This document shows, one piece after another, positions 23,775-31,151 of a stretch of 36,318 nt of DNA (positions are counted from its first letter, which is position 1; every line of letters starts with the position of its first letter). Position numbers and translations under genes: made by a program. The DNA comes from Candidatus Acidiferrales bacterium (GTDB lineage Bacteria > Acidobacteriota > Terriglobia > Acidiferrales > UBA7541). The notes under the pieces are model-generated. The model did not search any database, was not told the origin of the DNA, and was given only the letters and a program-made list of their open reading frames with translations. The DNA is taken from positions 1 to 36,318 of the forward strand of contig JASHRL010000101.1 in assembly GCA_030037355.1 (NCBI GenBank), read 5' to 3'.

Positions 23775-25072
23775 CTAACCGCCCTTAGATGTTGCGGCTT
23801 CCGACTTTTGTTTTTCGCTTTCCGCAACTCGCCGGATTTGCTCTTCCGAGAAGCGAAGCCACCGGCCCTTTTTGGGGTAGACCATTCGGCGGATCGTGGC
23901 GTAATCCATTTTGTCGATGTCTTGTTCGTCGCACGGCTGAAGCTCCGGAGAGTCGGTTTGACGGTTGATTTCTTCGACGAGCCGTTTTTCTTCTTCGGGG
24001 TCACGCGGCGGTTTAGGAAGGTCTTTTAGCTCACGCCAGCGCGGCAAATATTTATCCCACAGGCGAGTCGCAAGAAAGGCGGTATCTTCTGGCGGGTACG
24101 CAGCAAAGTGAATTAGCCCGGTCTTCAACACTTCTTCGGGTAGAGACTCGTAGTGCGCGACGAGTTTTGCCAAATCATTTTTGAGTTCTGTCCCGTTGAC
24201 AAATGTTTGCTCTGATGTAAGGAACAGCGGGACGATCTCGGCGTGAAAATTGTCCTTGGATGTAAAAACGGAACAAAATGGCAGGTAATAGAGATAAGCG
24301 AGATCAATCTTGTGACTTGGCTTCACGTTGCGGAGCAACTGCGTCGGCAGTACAAGGCAAAAGAATATGTTTATCGTGAGCATGAATACAAAATACGGCA
24401 GGTGTTCACGAATCGGCGGCCTGCGTCTCTGTATCCAGCCGCTCAGAACGTATTGAGCGGTTTCAGGAGCACCCAAAAGATCTAGCCCAAAGGCGATTAG
24501 CCACTCCGGTTCCATATTGTCGATAATCGTATCGGCCATTTGTTTTGCGTCTGCCAGCGACTTCGGCTTCCGCCAACGACCTAGTTCGCTCATCACCTCG
24601 CTTGCCATCGCGTCCAGGTCTATTGCCGTAAGCGCGCGGCGCCACTGTTTCGCGATATTGCGCTCCAGATCGAGAAACTCCCTCTTTTCCCATCGGCTTA
24701 CCGCCTCTGCTTCAGGACTCCGCTCGAAAACAACGCCTTTTTATCACCGAGCTGAACGTGCTTCCCGCCAGCGAGCATTACCCGTCCACGTACGGTGCTT
24801 AGGTGGAACCGTCCTGCCAACTCACCTCGCAAGATAGTCGAATGGTGAACGTTGGGATAAGACTGCGATTCAGGTGTGCGGGTCGCAAGGGAGCCAACCA
24901 ATTGCTCCGGTGTGCTCTTACTGCGGATTGCCTTTTCCAGATCGGCGAGACACTCTACGAAAAACAACGGAGTGATGTTCGACATATAAAAATTGTCGAG
25001 CATCACGGCCTCGTCGAGATTGAGACTTTCGAGCGAGGATTTGTCAAATATCAGAAATGGACCCTGAGGCAT
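23775..25072 (-). pseudogene. conserved hypothetical gene split by a one-base frameshift
   Basis: Two adjacent frames join into one protein of about 430 residues. The first begins MPQGPFLIFDKSSLESLNLD and has MLDNFYMSNITPLFFVECLA, then RTPESQSYPNVHHSTILRGE. It reads to an A-run (24738-24742) and would stop at 24698. The second, open from 24741 but without a start codon until 24608, continues GVVFERSPEAEAVSRWEKRE and FLDLERNIAKQWRRAL down to the stop at 23775. One extra A in the run joins them as LGDKKGVVFERSPEAEA. The family is a conserved unknown with SSL-SL-DEA and NITPLF-VE-LADLEK patterns. It may be truly broken, a sequencing indel, or read by slippage. It lies 60 bases after rsr on the same strand. 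Confidence 0.6.
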
Positions 25073-25132
25073 GGCCCAATTTTACGCCTCATTCGCGGAC
25101 TGCTCACAGGTGCATGCCCGGTACAAGCATCA

Positions 25133-26485
25133 TCATGTCTTGTGACGCATTGAAGACGCCTCTTCGGACGGCAAGGAAAGTGGTATTCCCTCTAATGCAC
25201 GGATGTACTCCACCACGGCCTCACTCCAGCCATCGATATGAGTCCAGGCACCGTAGCCGACGCCGTTCTTGGCGCTGGCGACATTGATCACGTAGCCGCG
25301 CCCTCGGGGACCGGGCACGCGATCATGCGCCTGCTCGTCAGTGATGACGATGATTCGGTCGTATTTCTGGTCGATTTTCTCAAGTGCCCGACCGAGATAA
25401 GTTCCATTGTGCGGCTGGCTCGAATCAAGAGCGTCGCGCAATGCGAATCCACGACGCGGGGGCACTTCCACTAGGTCATTCGAGAATGTGAAGACAGTCG
25501 CTTTCTCGCAGATTTCGCGGAGTAGGACCGCGAGCCCGTACGCAGCATCAGTGCGGAGCATTTCGGAGCGACGGGATAGCAGCGCCGTCATACTGCCGGA
25601 AATGTCCACGAGCAGCACGGTTCGACCGGATAGCTTTTCCTGTTCGCCGAGTGACGAAAGCATCGCGCGTTCGAGCGCCTCTTCCCACTGCGGCGCGTAG
25701 CGTCCCGCAGCGAGGAATCTAAAGGGCAAAACACGCGCCGAATTCATCGAGGCGATGCTTGCCAAGACCACGGCCTCGTCCACCCCGGCTTCTTTCATGT
25801 TGCGCAAGTTCCGCAGCAGCGCAAGCCCGCCCAGCTTTTTCTCGCGAAGCAGACGCTCCCACGCTACTTTCTTATCTGCCCCCGAAGAAAGAGCTACTTC
25901 CCAAGTGTCTGGCGTCTTCAATTCTCCCTCGATGAGCCGCTTCCAGATCTGGGTTTGCTCACCGTCTCGTGGCTTCGCGTGGCAGAGAAATAGAACGTCG
26001 CGCAGACGCACTGGTCCGGTTCGGTCATACTTCGCGAGTTGGTACTCGTCAAATTTCCGAAAGGCTTGCGCGAGTCCTTTCTTCACTTGCGCGGAAAGAG
26101 GTGCTTTGCCGTCCTTCCAATAGATAGCGACGAATTCTGCCAACTCATCGGCGCGCTGAATCACTTGTCCAAGCGTTTGCGAGACCAGAGCGCGGTGGTC
26201 CTTCTGGCGTGCCATCTCCCGCACGAGCAAAAGCGGAGCGTGACGCAGTTTCATCTTGCCGCGTGCCTCAGTAGCCAGAGACGCAACGGCGTCCGGCTTT
26301 ACTTTGGGCACGAGTTCGCGAATCCGTCCGGCGATTTCAACGCCGTCCTCATAGAACTGATCTTCCCAAAGCAGGGTAGCCAGGACCGAGCGTCGTAGCG
26401 CGAGTTCCGGTGAAATGTCGCGCGCCGGACCTCCCTCGTGTGTTCGCGGGCCCCACGGAAGTTTCATCAGATTTAGCCGGGCCAT
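25133..26485 (-). CDS. rsr: TROVE-domain Ro60 homologue (Rsr)
   Basis: A 450-residue Ro-type RNA-binding protein. The N-terminal about 275 residues form the TROVE helical-repeat ring (ISPELALRRSVLATLLWED, then LATEARGKMKLRHAPLLLV and VLFLCHAKP). The C-terminal vWFA domain has the MIDAS motif VDISGSMTALLS (near 293-298), the Thr in PHNGTYLGRAL and IVITDEQ. Ro proteins bind Y RNAs on the outside of the ring and misfolded RNA ends in its cavity; in bacteria they work with exonucleases in RNA decay and stress survival. AAAGGAAG precedes the ATG. It is the last gene after rtcB, rtcA and four Y-like RNAs, an arrangement known from other bacteria. Confidence 0.92.
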   Translation of the reverse strand: MARLNLMKLPWGPRTHEGGPARDISPELALRRSVLATLLWEDQFYEDGVEIAGRIRELVPKVKPDAVASLATEARGKMKLRHAPLLLVREMARQKDHRALVSQTLGQVIQRADELAEFVAIYWKDGKAPLSAQVKKGLAQAFRKFDEYQLAKYDRTGPVRLRDVLFLCHAKPRDGEQTQIWKRLIEGELKTPDTWEVALSSGADKKVAWERLLREKKLGGLALLRNLRNMKEAGVDEAVVLASIASMNSARVLPFRFLAAGRYAPQWEEALERAMLSSLGEQEKLSGRTVLLVDISGSMTALLSRRSEMLRTDAAYGLAVLLREICEKATVFTFSNDLVEVPPRRGFALRDALDSSQPHNGTYLGRALEKIDQKYDRIIVITDEQAHDRVPGPRGRGYVINVASAKNGVGYGAWTHIDGWSEAVVEYIRALEGIPLSLPSEEASSMRHKT

Positions 26486-26511
26486 TGTCGTTCTTCCTTT
26501 CGTTGTAATGC

Positions 26512-26655
26512 TTCGCCGGGGAACAAGCGGCTGCGCTTATGGCTTGCGCCGTTTTCTGAGCTATCCCGATCGTTCGGGAACAGGAATCGAACCTGCGCCT
26601 CTCGCCCAAAGGCGAGCGCTCTACCGAAGTAAGCGCCTCCTACGCCACCGGCGAA
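26512..26655 (-). ncRNA. Y-RNA-like element 4, tRNA body permuted at the D-loop
   Basis: About 144 bases, ending 26 bases before rsr. Outer stem TTCGCCGG / CCGGCGAA (26648-26655 with 26512-26519). Internal loop TGGCGTA opposite GCTTGTTCC. Second stem GCGCTTA / TAAGCGC. Inside, in 5'-3' order: D-arm 3' half GGTAGAGC, an anticodon-like arm CTCGC-CTTTGG-GCGAG, T-arm GCAGG-TTCGATT-CCTGT, an acceptor stem closed as a hairpin (TCCCGA-ACGA-TCGGGA), TA, then D-arm 5' half GCTCAG. The D-stem GCTC/GAGC therefore closes around the Y stem. A GGC-GCAA-GCC hairpin sits in that joint. This is a circularly permuted tRNA without a free CCA end. Known bacterial YrlA-type RNAs are tRNA mimics; the D-loop opening is my reading. 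Confidence 0.72.
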
Positions 26656-26678
26656 CTTCTTCCGGTAATCCGAATGTC

Positions 26679-26813
26679 TGCCGGGGAATCATTGGCTACG
26701 GCTCCAGCTTGCGCTGGCGGCTGCTCTTCCGCTGAGCTATCCCACTTTCGCGGGAGCAGGAGTCGAACCTGCGACCAACCGATCCGAAGTAACCGTTGCC
26801 CTCGCCACCGGCA
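26679..26813 (-). ncRNA. Y-RNA-like element 3, tRNA body permuted at the anticodon loop
   Basis: About 135 bases. Outer stem TGCCGG / CCGGCA (26808-26813 with 26679-26684). Internal loop TGGCGAG opposite AATGATTCC. Second stem GGC-A-ACGGTT / AGCCGT-A-GCC. Then, in order: anticodon-stem 3' strand CGGT, five-base variable loop TGGTC, T-arm GCAGG-TTCGACT-CCTGC (26756-26772), acceptor hairpin TCCCGC-GAAA-GTGGGA (26740-26755), linker TA, complete D-arm GCTC-AGCGGAA-GAGC (26723-26737), anticodon-stem 5' strand GCCG, and a CCAGC-GCAA-GCTGG hairpin. The order and linker lengths match a canonical tRNA cut in its anticodon loop with the acceptor end sealed by a tetraloop. That is the known design of YrlA-type Y RNAs bound by Rsr. 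Confidence 0.8.
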
Positions 26814-26820
26814 AGAACTA

Positions 26821-26927
26821 GGCCAGGGTAAATCAGGCACGGCGTTGTGGGGGATCGAACCCCTTGCTCTCCACTCGCGTGAGGAGCAGCTTCGCTAGAG
26901 AAGTATCCGTACCCTGCGCCACGGGCC
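26821..26927 (-). ncRNA. Y-RNA-like element 2 with a T-arm
   Basis: About 107 bases. Outer stem GGCC-C-G / C-T-GGCC with one mismatch (26922-26927 with 26821-26826). Internal loop TGGCGCAG opposite TGATTTACC. Second stem GGTACGG / CCGTGCC (26907-26913 with 26836-26842). Inside are a CTTC-TCTAGC-GAAG hairpin, a longer hairpin GCTCCTCAC-GCGA-GTGGAGAGC and a T-arm GGGG-TTCGATC-CCCC. No sealed acceptor stem or D-arm is seen, so it mimics only part of a tRNA. It is placed with the others on the shared stem/internal-loop pattern. Confidence 0.6.
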
Positions 26928-26934
26928 ATTTACT

Positions 26935-27006
26935 CCTGGGGGAATAATCGTTCACGGCCTTTTGTTCGATTGACAGTCGATGGAACCGTGAACTACGCCA
27001 CCCAAG
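26935..27006 (-). ncRNA. Y-RNA-like element 1, minimal form
   Basis: About 72 bases, starting 1 base after the rtcA stop codon. Outer stem CTTGGG / CCCAGG (27001-27006 with 26935-26940), internal loop TGGCGTAG opposite CGATTATTCC, second stem TTCACGG / CCGTGAA (26986-26992 with 26951-26957) and a simple apical loop with a TCGA / TCGA pairing. It lacks any tRNA-like body. It could also act as a processing or termination structure after rtcA; the conserved internal loop argues for a Ro-binding RNA. Confidence 0.6.
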
Positions 27007-27007
27007 G

Positions 27008-28033
27008 TTACGACTTCCTCTTCACTTCAATTCGAACGCACGCGTTTTCCTGCGCGGTTTCGAATTCGACAGGCAAGAAGCTTGAAATCACTTCCATGTT
27101 GGTTCTCGCGTGACGATTCAACCGGACTGCAGTAAACGCGCCGGCTCCCGCCAAAGCAAATGGCAGCAAGAGCTGGTCTGCCAGGTGTTCACCTGCCACT
27201 GCGTTAGACGCCAGGTAGCCTCGCGCCTCCTTCGCTGCCTCCGTCGCAACGCTTTCGGCTGCCGTTCCGACACGACCAAAGCCACAAAAGACCTCTGTCA
27301 CTCCAGCCGACGTTCCAATTTCGATCAAGACGATGTTTCCCGGTCCGACCGACTTCTTGGTTTCGATAATTTCGAGCTGGCCTGCTTCCCAGTTCAGCAT
27401 CTTTGCGACTGTGTTGATCTCACGCTGTGCGATTCTTCGTGGGAGATTGGCGACAATGGCGACTGCTTTCCGATGCACGATGTCTCCGCGCTCGACAAGC
27501 TGAACCGGCGACAACACGGCGCAAGGTTCGATCGTGACGGTAAATGAGCCGCCTCCCGCCGGATAAAAGCCGTACCGTTCGAGCTTGAGTGCGACTCTCG
27601 GGCCCAACTTGCCGATAGCTGGCAAGAAGCATCTCTCCAGAAAGTCGAAAGGGGGCGCTTGCAGATTGTGCGTGCCTCCTTCAATCGTGATAGAGCTCAC
27701 TCCCGATGTCGTCATCAACGCCGGCAGAATTGTCTGAAGCACCAGAGTTCCGCTGCCAGCCGTTCCGATCACAAATCGATGATTCCCTGACTTCACTATC
27801 CCTGGCTCGAATGCCAGCGCCTGGGAACCCAAATTCGCACCCTCGACCTGAGCTCCGCCGATCTCCGCCGCAGCGAGAACGGCCGTAAGGTGCTGTCGCA
27901 GCAGTCCTGGCCGCTCTCGCTTGGCGCGGATGTTCTCGATGCGGAATGCCTTTCCGGTTGCGAGCGACAGGCTCAAAGATGAGCGCAGAATCTGCCCGCC
28001 GCCCTCTCCCGACGATCCATCGATTCGAATCAT
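27008..28033 (-). CDS. rtcA: RNA 3'-terminal phosphate cyclase
   Basis: A 341-residue enzyme that uses ATP to convert an RNA 3'-phosphate to a 2',3'-cyclic phosphate through an AMP intermediate. It begins MIRIDGSSGEGGGQILRSSL, the family opening, followed by RAKRERPGLLRQHLTAV. PRRIAQREI and, near the C-terminus, EHLADQLLLPFALAG carry the site of the catalytic His (E. coli His309 equivalent). Length is normal. It begins 13 bases after rtcB and is followed at once by the Y-like RNAs, so all are probably one transcript from the sigma-54 promoter. Confidence 0.95.
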   Translation of the reverse strand: MIRIDGSSGEGGGQILRSSLSLSLATGKAFRIENIRAKRERPGLLRQHLTAVLAAAEIGGAQVEGANLGSQALAFEPGIVKSGNHRFVIGTAGSGTLVLQTILPALMTTSGVSSITIEGGTHNLQAPPFDFLERCFLPAIGKLGPRVALKLERYGFYPAGGGSFTVTIEPCAVLSPVQLVERGDIVHRKAVAIVANLPRRIAQREINTVAKMLNWEAGQLEIIETKKSVGPGNIVLIEIGTSAGVTEVFCGFGRVGTAAESVATEAAKEARGYLASNAVAGEHLADQLLLPFALAGAGAFTAVRLNRHARTNMEVISSFLPVEFETAQENACVRIEVKRKS

Positions 28034-28046
28034 GGATGCACTACGT

Positions 28047-29276
28047 TTATCCCTTCACGCAAACCACCTGATGCAGTGTGTGAACGATCTCCACCAGGTC
28101 GGCCTGAGCCGCCATCACAGCCTCTATGGGCTTGTAGGCGGCCGGCGTTTCGTCGATCACGTCCGCATCCTTGCGGCATTCGATGCCCGCCGTCATGCGA
28201 GCGTGATCGGCCAGTGAGAAGCGGCGCTTCGCTTCAGTACGCGACATCGCTCGGCCTGCTCCGTGGCTGCAACTGTGGAAGCTTTCCGGATTTCCCTTCC
28301 CGCGCACGATATAAGAACGCGCTCCCATACTGCCGGGGATAATTCCCATATCGCCTTCGCGGGCACGGACGGCTCCCTTACGCGTCACAAGCACGTTTTC
28401 GCCGTAATGCGATTCGCGCGCCACGTAATTGTGGTGGCAATTGATTGCCTTCAACTCTGCCGTGAACGGACGCACTTCTCCGCACGCACGGACAGCGCCG
28501 ACAATCTGCTCCATCATCATGTCGCGATTCAAACGCGCGAAATCCTGCGCCCAGTGGACCGCTTCGACATAATCATCGAAATGCTCGCTGCCTTCCGGGA
28601 AGTAGCCAAGATCCCGGTCAGGCAGATGAATGAACATTCGCTCCATGTCCTTTCGAGCGACCTCGATGAAGTAGCTGCCCATTCGATTGCCCACACCGCG
28701 GGAACCGCTGTGGAGCATGAACCACACCGAATCGGACTCGTCGAGGCACACTTCTATGAAGTGATTGCCGGTGCCAAGCGTACCCAAATGGTTCGCGTGG
28801 TTGCCGCGATCGAGCTTTGGATGCTTCTCAAGGATCGCATCGTAGCGCGGCTTGAGCGTCTGCCAGGTTTCCATGGTGCGTACGGGGATTTCGTGCCACG
28901 CACCGCGGTCACCCTTGCCTCCATGATTTGTGCGACCGTGCGGCACCGCTTTCTCAATGGCTGAACGAATCCCTTTCAAATTTTCAGGAAGATCGCGGGC
29001 ATTCAAGTCCGTTTGGATGGCCATCATGCCGCAGCCAATATCCACGCCAACGGCCGCGGGAATGATCGCGCCTTTTGTCGGAATAACGCTTCCCACTGTC
29101 GCGCCGACACCCCAGTGCACGTCCGGCATGGCTGCGACCCACTTGAAAATGAACGGCAACTGAGCGACGTTCAGGAGCTGCTTACGCGCTTCATCTTCGA
29201 GCGAAACGCCTTTTGTCCACGCCTTGATGGGTGCACCTTTCTCGGGAACGATCACGTTGTATGCCGTGTCTGCCAT
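28047..29276 (-). CDS. rtcB: RNA-splicing ligase RtcB
   Basis: A 409-residue GTP- and Mn-dependent ligase that joins 2',3'-cyclic-phosphate or 3'-phosphate RNA ends to 5'-OH ends. It aligns by eye along its full length with E. coli RtcB (408 residues): KAWTKGV, MPDVHWGVGATVGSVIPTKG, AAVGVDIGCGM with the metal-binding Cys, LGTLGTGNHFIEVCLDESD, LHSGSRGVGN, INCHHNYV and HSCSHGAGRAMSR with the guanylated His. The ATG at 29276 with GGGAGA ahead fits the family start. A GTG at 29333 with AGGAGG 9 bases upstream would add 19 residues and cannot be excluded. First gene under the -24/-12 promoter. Confidence 0.97.
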   Translation of the reverse strand: MADTAYNVIVPEKGAPIKAWTKGVSLEDEARKQLLNVAQLPFIFKWVAAMPDVHWGVGATVGSVIPTKGAIIPAAVGVDIGCGMMAIQTDLNARDLPENLKGIRSAIEKAVPHGRTNHGGKGDRGAWHEIPVRTMETWQTLKPRYDAILEKHPKLDRGNHANHLGTLGTGNHFIEVCLDESDSVWFMLHSGSRGVGNRMGSYFIEVARKDMERMFIHLPDRDLGYFPEGSEHFDDYVEAVHWAQDFARLNRDMMMEQIVGAVRACGEVRPFTAELKAINCHHNYVARESHYGENVLVTRKGAVRAREGDMGIIPGSMGARSYIVRGKGNPESFHSCSHGAGRAMSRTEAKRRFSLADHARMTAGIECRKDADVIDETPAAYKPIEAVMAAQADLVEIVHTLHQVVCVKG

Positions 29277-29382
29277 TTGAGTCTCCCTTCGGTGCTTGAT
29301 TCCGTCCGACTTCGAGGCGCGGGCGCCAACCACGCCCCGCGCCTCCTATGTTTCTCTCTTCATCGCTTGCAACCTGTTACTC

Positions 29383-29397
29383 GCAGGAAGCGTGCCA
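29383..29397 (-). promoter_or_regulatory. sigma-54 (-24/-12) promoter of rtcB
   Basis: On the minus strand TTGGCACGCTTCCTGC matches the RpoN consensus, with GG and GC exactly ten bases apart. The predicted start is near 29371, about 95 bases before the rtcB ATG. rtcR, a sigma-54 activator, is divergent, as in E. coli. Confidence 0.85.
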
Positions 29398-29417
29398 ATC
29401 GACCCTGCTTTCTAACC

Positions 29418-29442
29418 CTTTGTAAACCAGCCAAATACAAAG
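29418..29442. promoter_or_regulatory. inverted repeat upstream of the sigma-54 promoter
   Basis: CTTTGTA and TACAAAG form a perfect 7-bp repeat with an 11-base gap, centred about 60 bp upstream of the predicted rtcB start. It may be a second activator or an architectural-protein site. Confidence 0.4.
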
Positions 29443-29471
29443 AGTCTGACATCCTTGCGTATCCACAGCCA

Positions 29472-29503
29472 ATCTTATAGGATACGAGTTTATACTTTAA
29501 GAT
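29472..29503. promoter_or_regulatory. inverted repeat, likely RtcR upstream activating site
   Basis: ATCTTATAGGATA and TATACTTTAAGAT (13 bp each, 11 of 13 matching as inverted repeats, 6-base gap) end at the rtcR ATG. The centre lies about 115 bp upstream of the rtcB start, the usual place for a sigma-54 activator site. The right arm contains TATACT, the best -10 for rtcR, implying autoregulation. Confidence 0.55.
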
Positions 29504-31117
29504 ATGCCGAATGAACATAATGTCGTAATCGGTTTGCTCGGAACCACGCTCGACTCCGGGCGGACTCACGACCGATGGCAGAGTTGGCGCCCGACGGTAG
29601 CGATTTGTCGGCAGCCAGACTTCGTAGTAAAGCGATTGGAACTTCTGCACGGGTTGCGCGACAAGGCCTTGGCACACCGTGTGGCGGAAGACATTTCAGC
29701 GGTTTCACCAGAAACCGCTGTACGACAGCACGAAATCGAATTCGGCGATCCGTGGGATTTTGAGCGTGTTTATGAAACGCTTTTTAACTTTGCCCGTGCC
29801 TACCCGTTCGAACCGGAGAAGGAGGAATACCTCGTCCACATCACTACGGGCACGCACGTAGCCCAGATATGTCTCTTCCTCCTGACAGAGTCCCGATATC
29901 TTCCGGGAAAGCTACTTCAATCCTCACCGGAACGAGACCGAAGCGCACCAGGAACAATCAAAATCATAGACCTAGATTTATCCAGATATGATCGAATTGC
30001 TTCGCGTTTTCGTCAGGAGAGCAACGATGCGATTTCCTATCTGAAAGGAGGCATCGACACCAGAAACTCGGCTTTCAACCAACTGATCGACCGAATCGAA
30101 CAGGTTGCTATAGCCACACGCGATCCCCTCCTCTTTATGGGTCCGACTGGTGCCGGCAAGTCCAGGCTGGCGCGCCGAATCTACGAACTAAAGAAAATGC
30201 GGCGCACCCTCGTCGGTGATTTCATCGAAGTCAATTGTGCGACTCTTCGGGGCGATGGGGCCATGTCCACGCTTTTCGGACATACCAAGGGGGCTTTCAC
30301 CGGCGCTCTGCGTGACCGCCCAGGTGTCCTGCGTGCGGCCAACGGAGGAATCCTTTTCCTCGATGAGATTGGCGAGCTTGGCAGAGACGAACAGGCCATG
30401 CTTTTGCGTGCGCTGGAAGAAAAGACCTTCCTCCCCCTCGGATCAGACCGCGAAGCTCACAGCGACTTTCAACTGATCGCGGGAACCAATCGCGATTTAC
30501 TCGCCGCTGTCCGGGAAGGTCGTTTTCGTGAAGACTTGCTGGCTCGAATCAACCTGTGGACATTCACACTTCCGGGCCTCCGGTCCCGCCCAGAGGACAT
30601 TGAGCCGAACCTTCAGTTCGAGCTGGATGAATTCGCCAGGCGGACAGGACACCACGTAACGTTCAACAAAGAGGCTCGTGAGAGATTTCTGGGGTTTGCC
30701 CTTACTCCATCGTCGCGATGGGCAGGAAACTTCCGTGATCTGAACGCGGCAGTAGTACGAATGGCTACTTTGGCTCAGGGCGGTAGAATTTCTATCGATA
30801 TTGTAGACGAAGAAATCGAACGTCTGAGCGCTTCTTGGGTAAGGCTCCAGTCTGACGAATCAGATGAGCTTCTCTCTCAGATCTTAAGCACGGATGCGCT
30901 CGACCAACTCGATCAGTTTGACCGTGTCCAGCTTGCGCACGTCGTTCAAGTCTGCCGCGCCTCACGTTCACTTTCAGAGGCCGGCCGTGGCCTCTTCAGT
31001 GCTTCGCGGACTCGTAAAGCGAGCACCAACGACGCAGATCGTCTGCGGAAGTACCTCAGTCGGTTCGGAGTCACATGGTCGCAGGTGATCGGCGAAGAAT
31101 CATCGCGACCTGCATAG
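29504..31117 (+). CDS. rtcR: sigma-54-dependent regulator RtcR
   Basis: A 537-residue activator of rtcBA (E. coli RtcR has 532). Residues 1-180 form the CARF-like Rossmann sensor (VVIGLLGTTLDSG, EYLVHITTGTHVAQICLFLL), thought to sense RNA ends or fragments. The AAA+ domain has Walker A GPTGAGKS (near 212), GAFTGA for sigma-54 contact (near 264), Walker B GGILFLDEIGEL (near 284) and RWAGNFRDL. A C-terminal HTH-like region holds SLSEAGRGLFSASRTRK. The ATG has no ribosome site and a TATACT only 8-13 bases upstream, so the message may be leaderless. It diverges from rtcB. Confidence 0.95.
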   Translation: MPNEHNVVIGLLGTTLDSGRTHDRWQSWRPTVAICRQPDFVVKRLELLHGLRDKALAHRVAEDISAVSPETAVRQHEIEFGDPWDFERVYETLFNFARAYPFEPEKEEYLVHITTGTHVAQICLFLLTESRYLPGKLLQSSPERDRSAPGTIKIIDLDLSRYDRIASRFRQESNDAISYLKGGIDTRNSAFNQLIDRIEQVAIATRDPLLFMGPTGAGKSRLARRIYELKKMRRTLVGDFIEVNCATLRGDGAMSTLFGHTKGAFTGALRDRPGVLRAANGGILFLDEIGELGRDEQAMLLRALEEKTFLPLGSDREAHSDFQLIAGTNRDLLAAVREGRFREDLLARINLWTFTLPGLRSRPEDIEPNLQFELDEFARRTGHHVTFNKEARERFLGFALTPSSRWAGNFRDLNAAVVRMATLAQGGRISIDIVDEEIERLSASWVRLQSDESDELLSQILSTDALDQLDQFDRVQLAHVVQVCRASRSLSEAGRGLFSASRTRKASTNDADRLRKYLSRFGVTWSQVIGEESSRPA

Positions 31118-31151
31118 CGAGCGCCTCATACCCACAAGATTCGCCGGGCAA

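Noticed and set aside
26349-26929. Small minus-strand frames with repeated RFDSC-type peptides
   Set aside because: They are translations of the T-arm and D-arm sequences of the Y-like RNAs, a common artefact over tRNA-like genes.
26512-27006. CRISPR array
   Set aside because: The repeats here are structural, not identical direct repeats with spacers.
28263-28964. Plus-strand frame opposite rtcB
   Set aside because: Antisense shadow of a strongly conserved gene.
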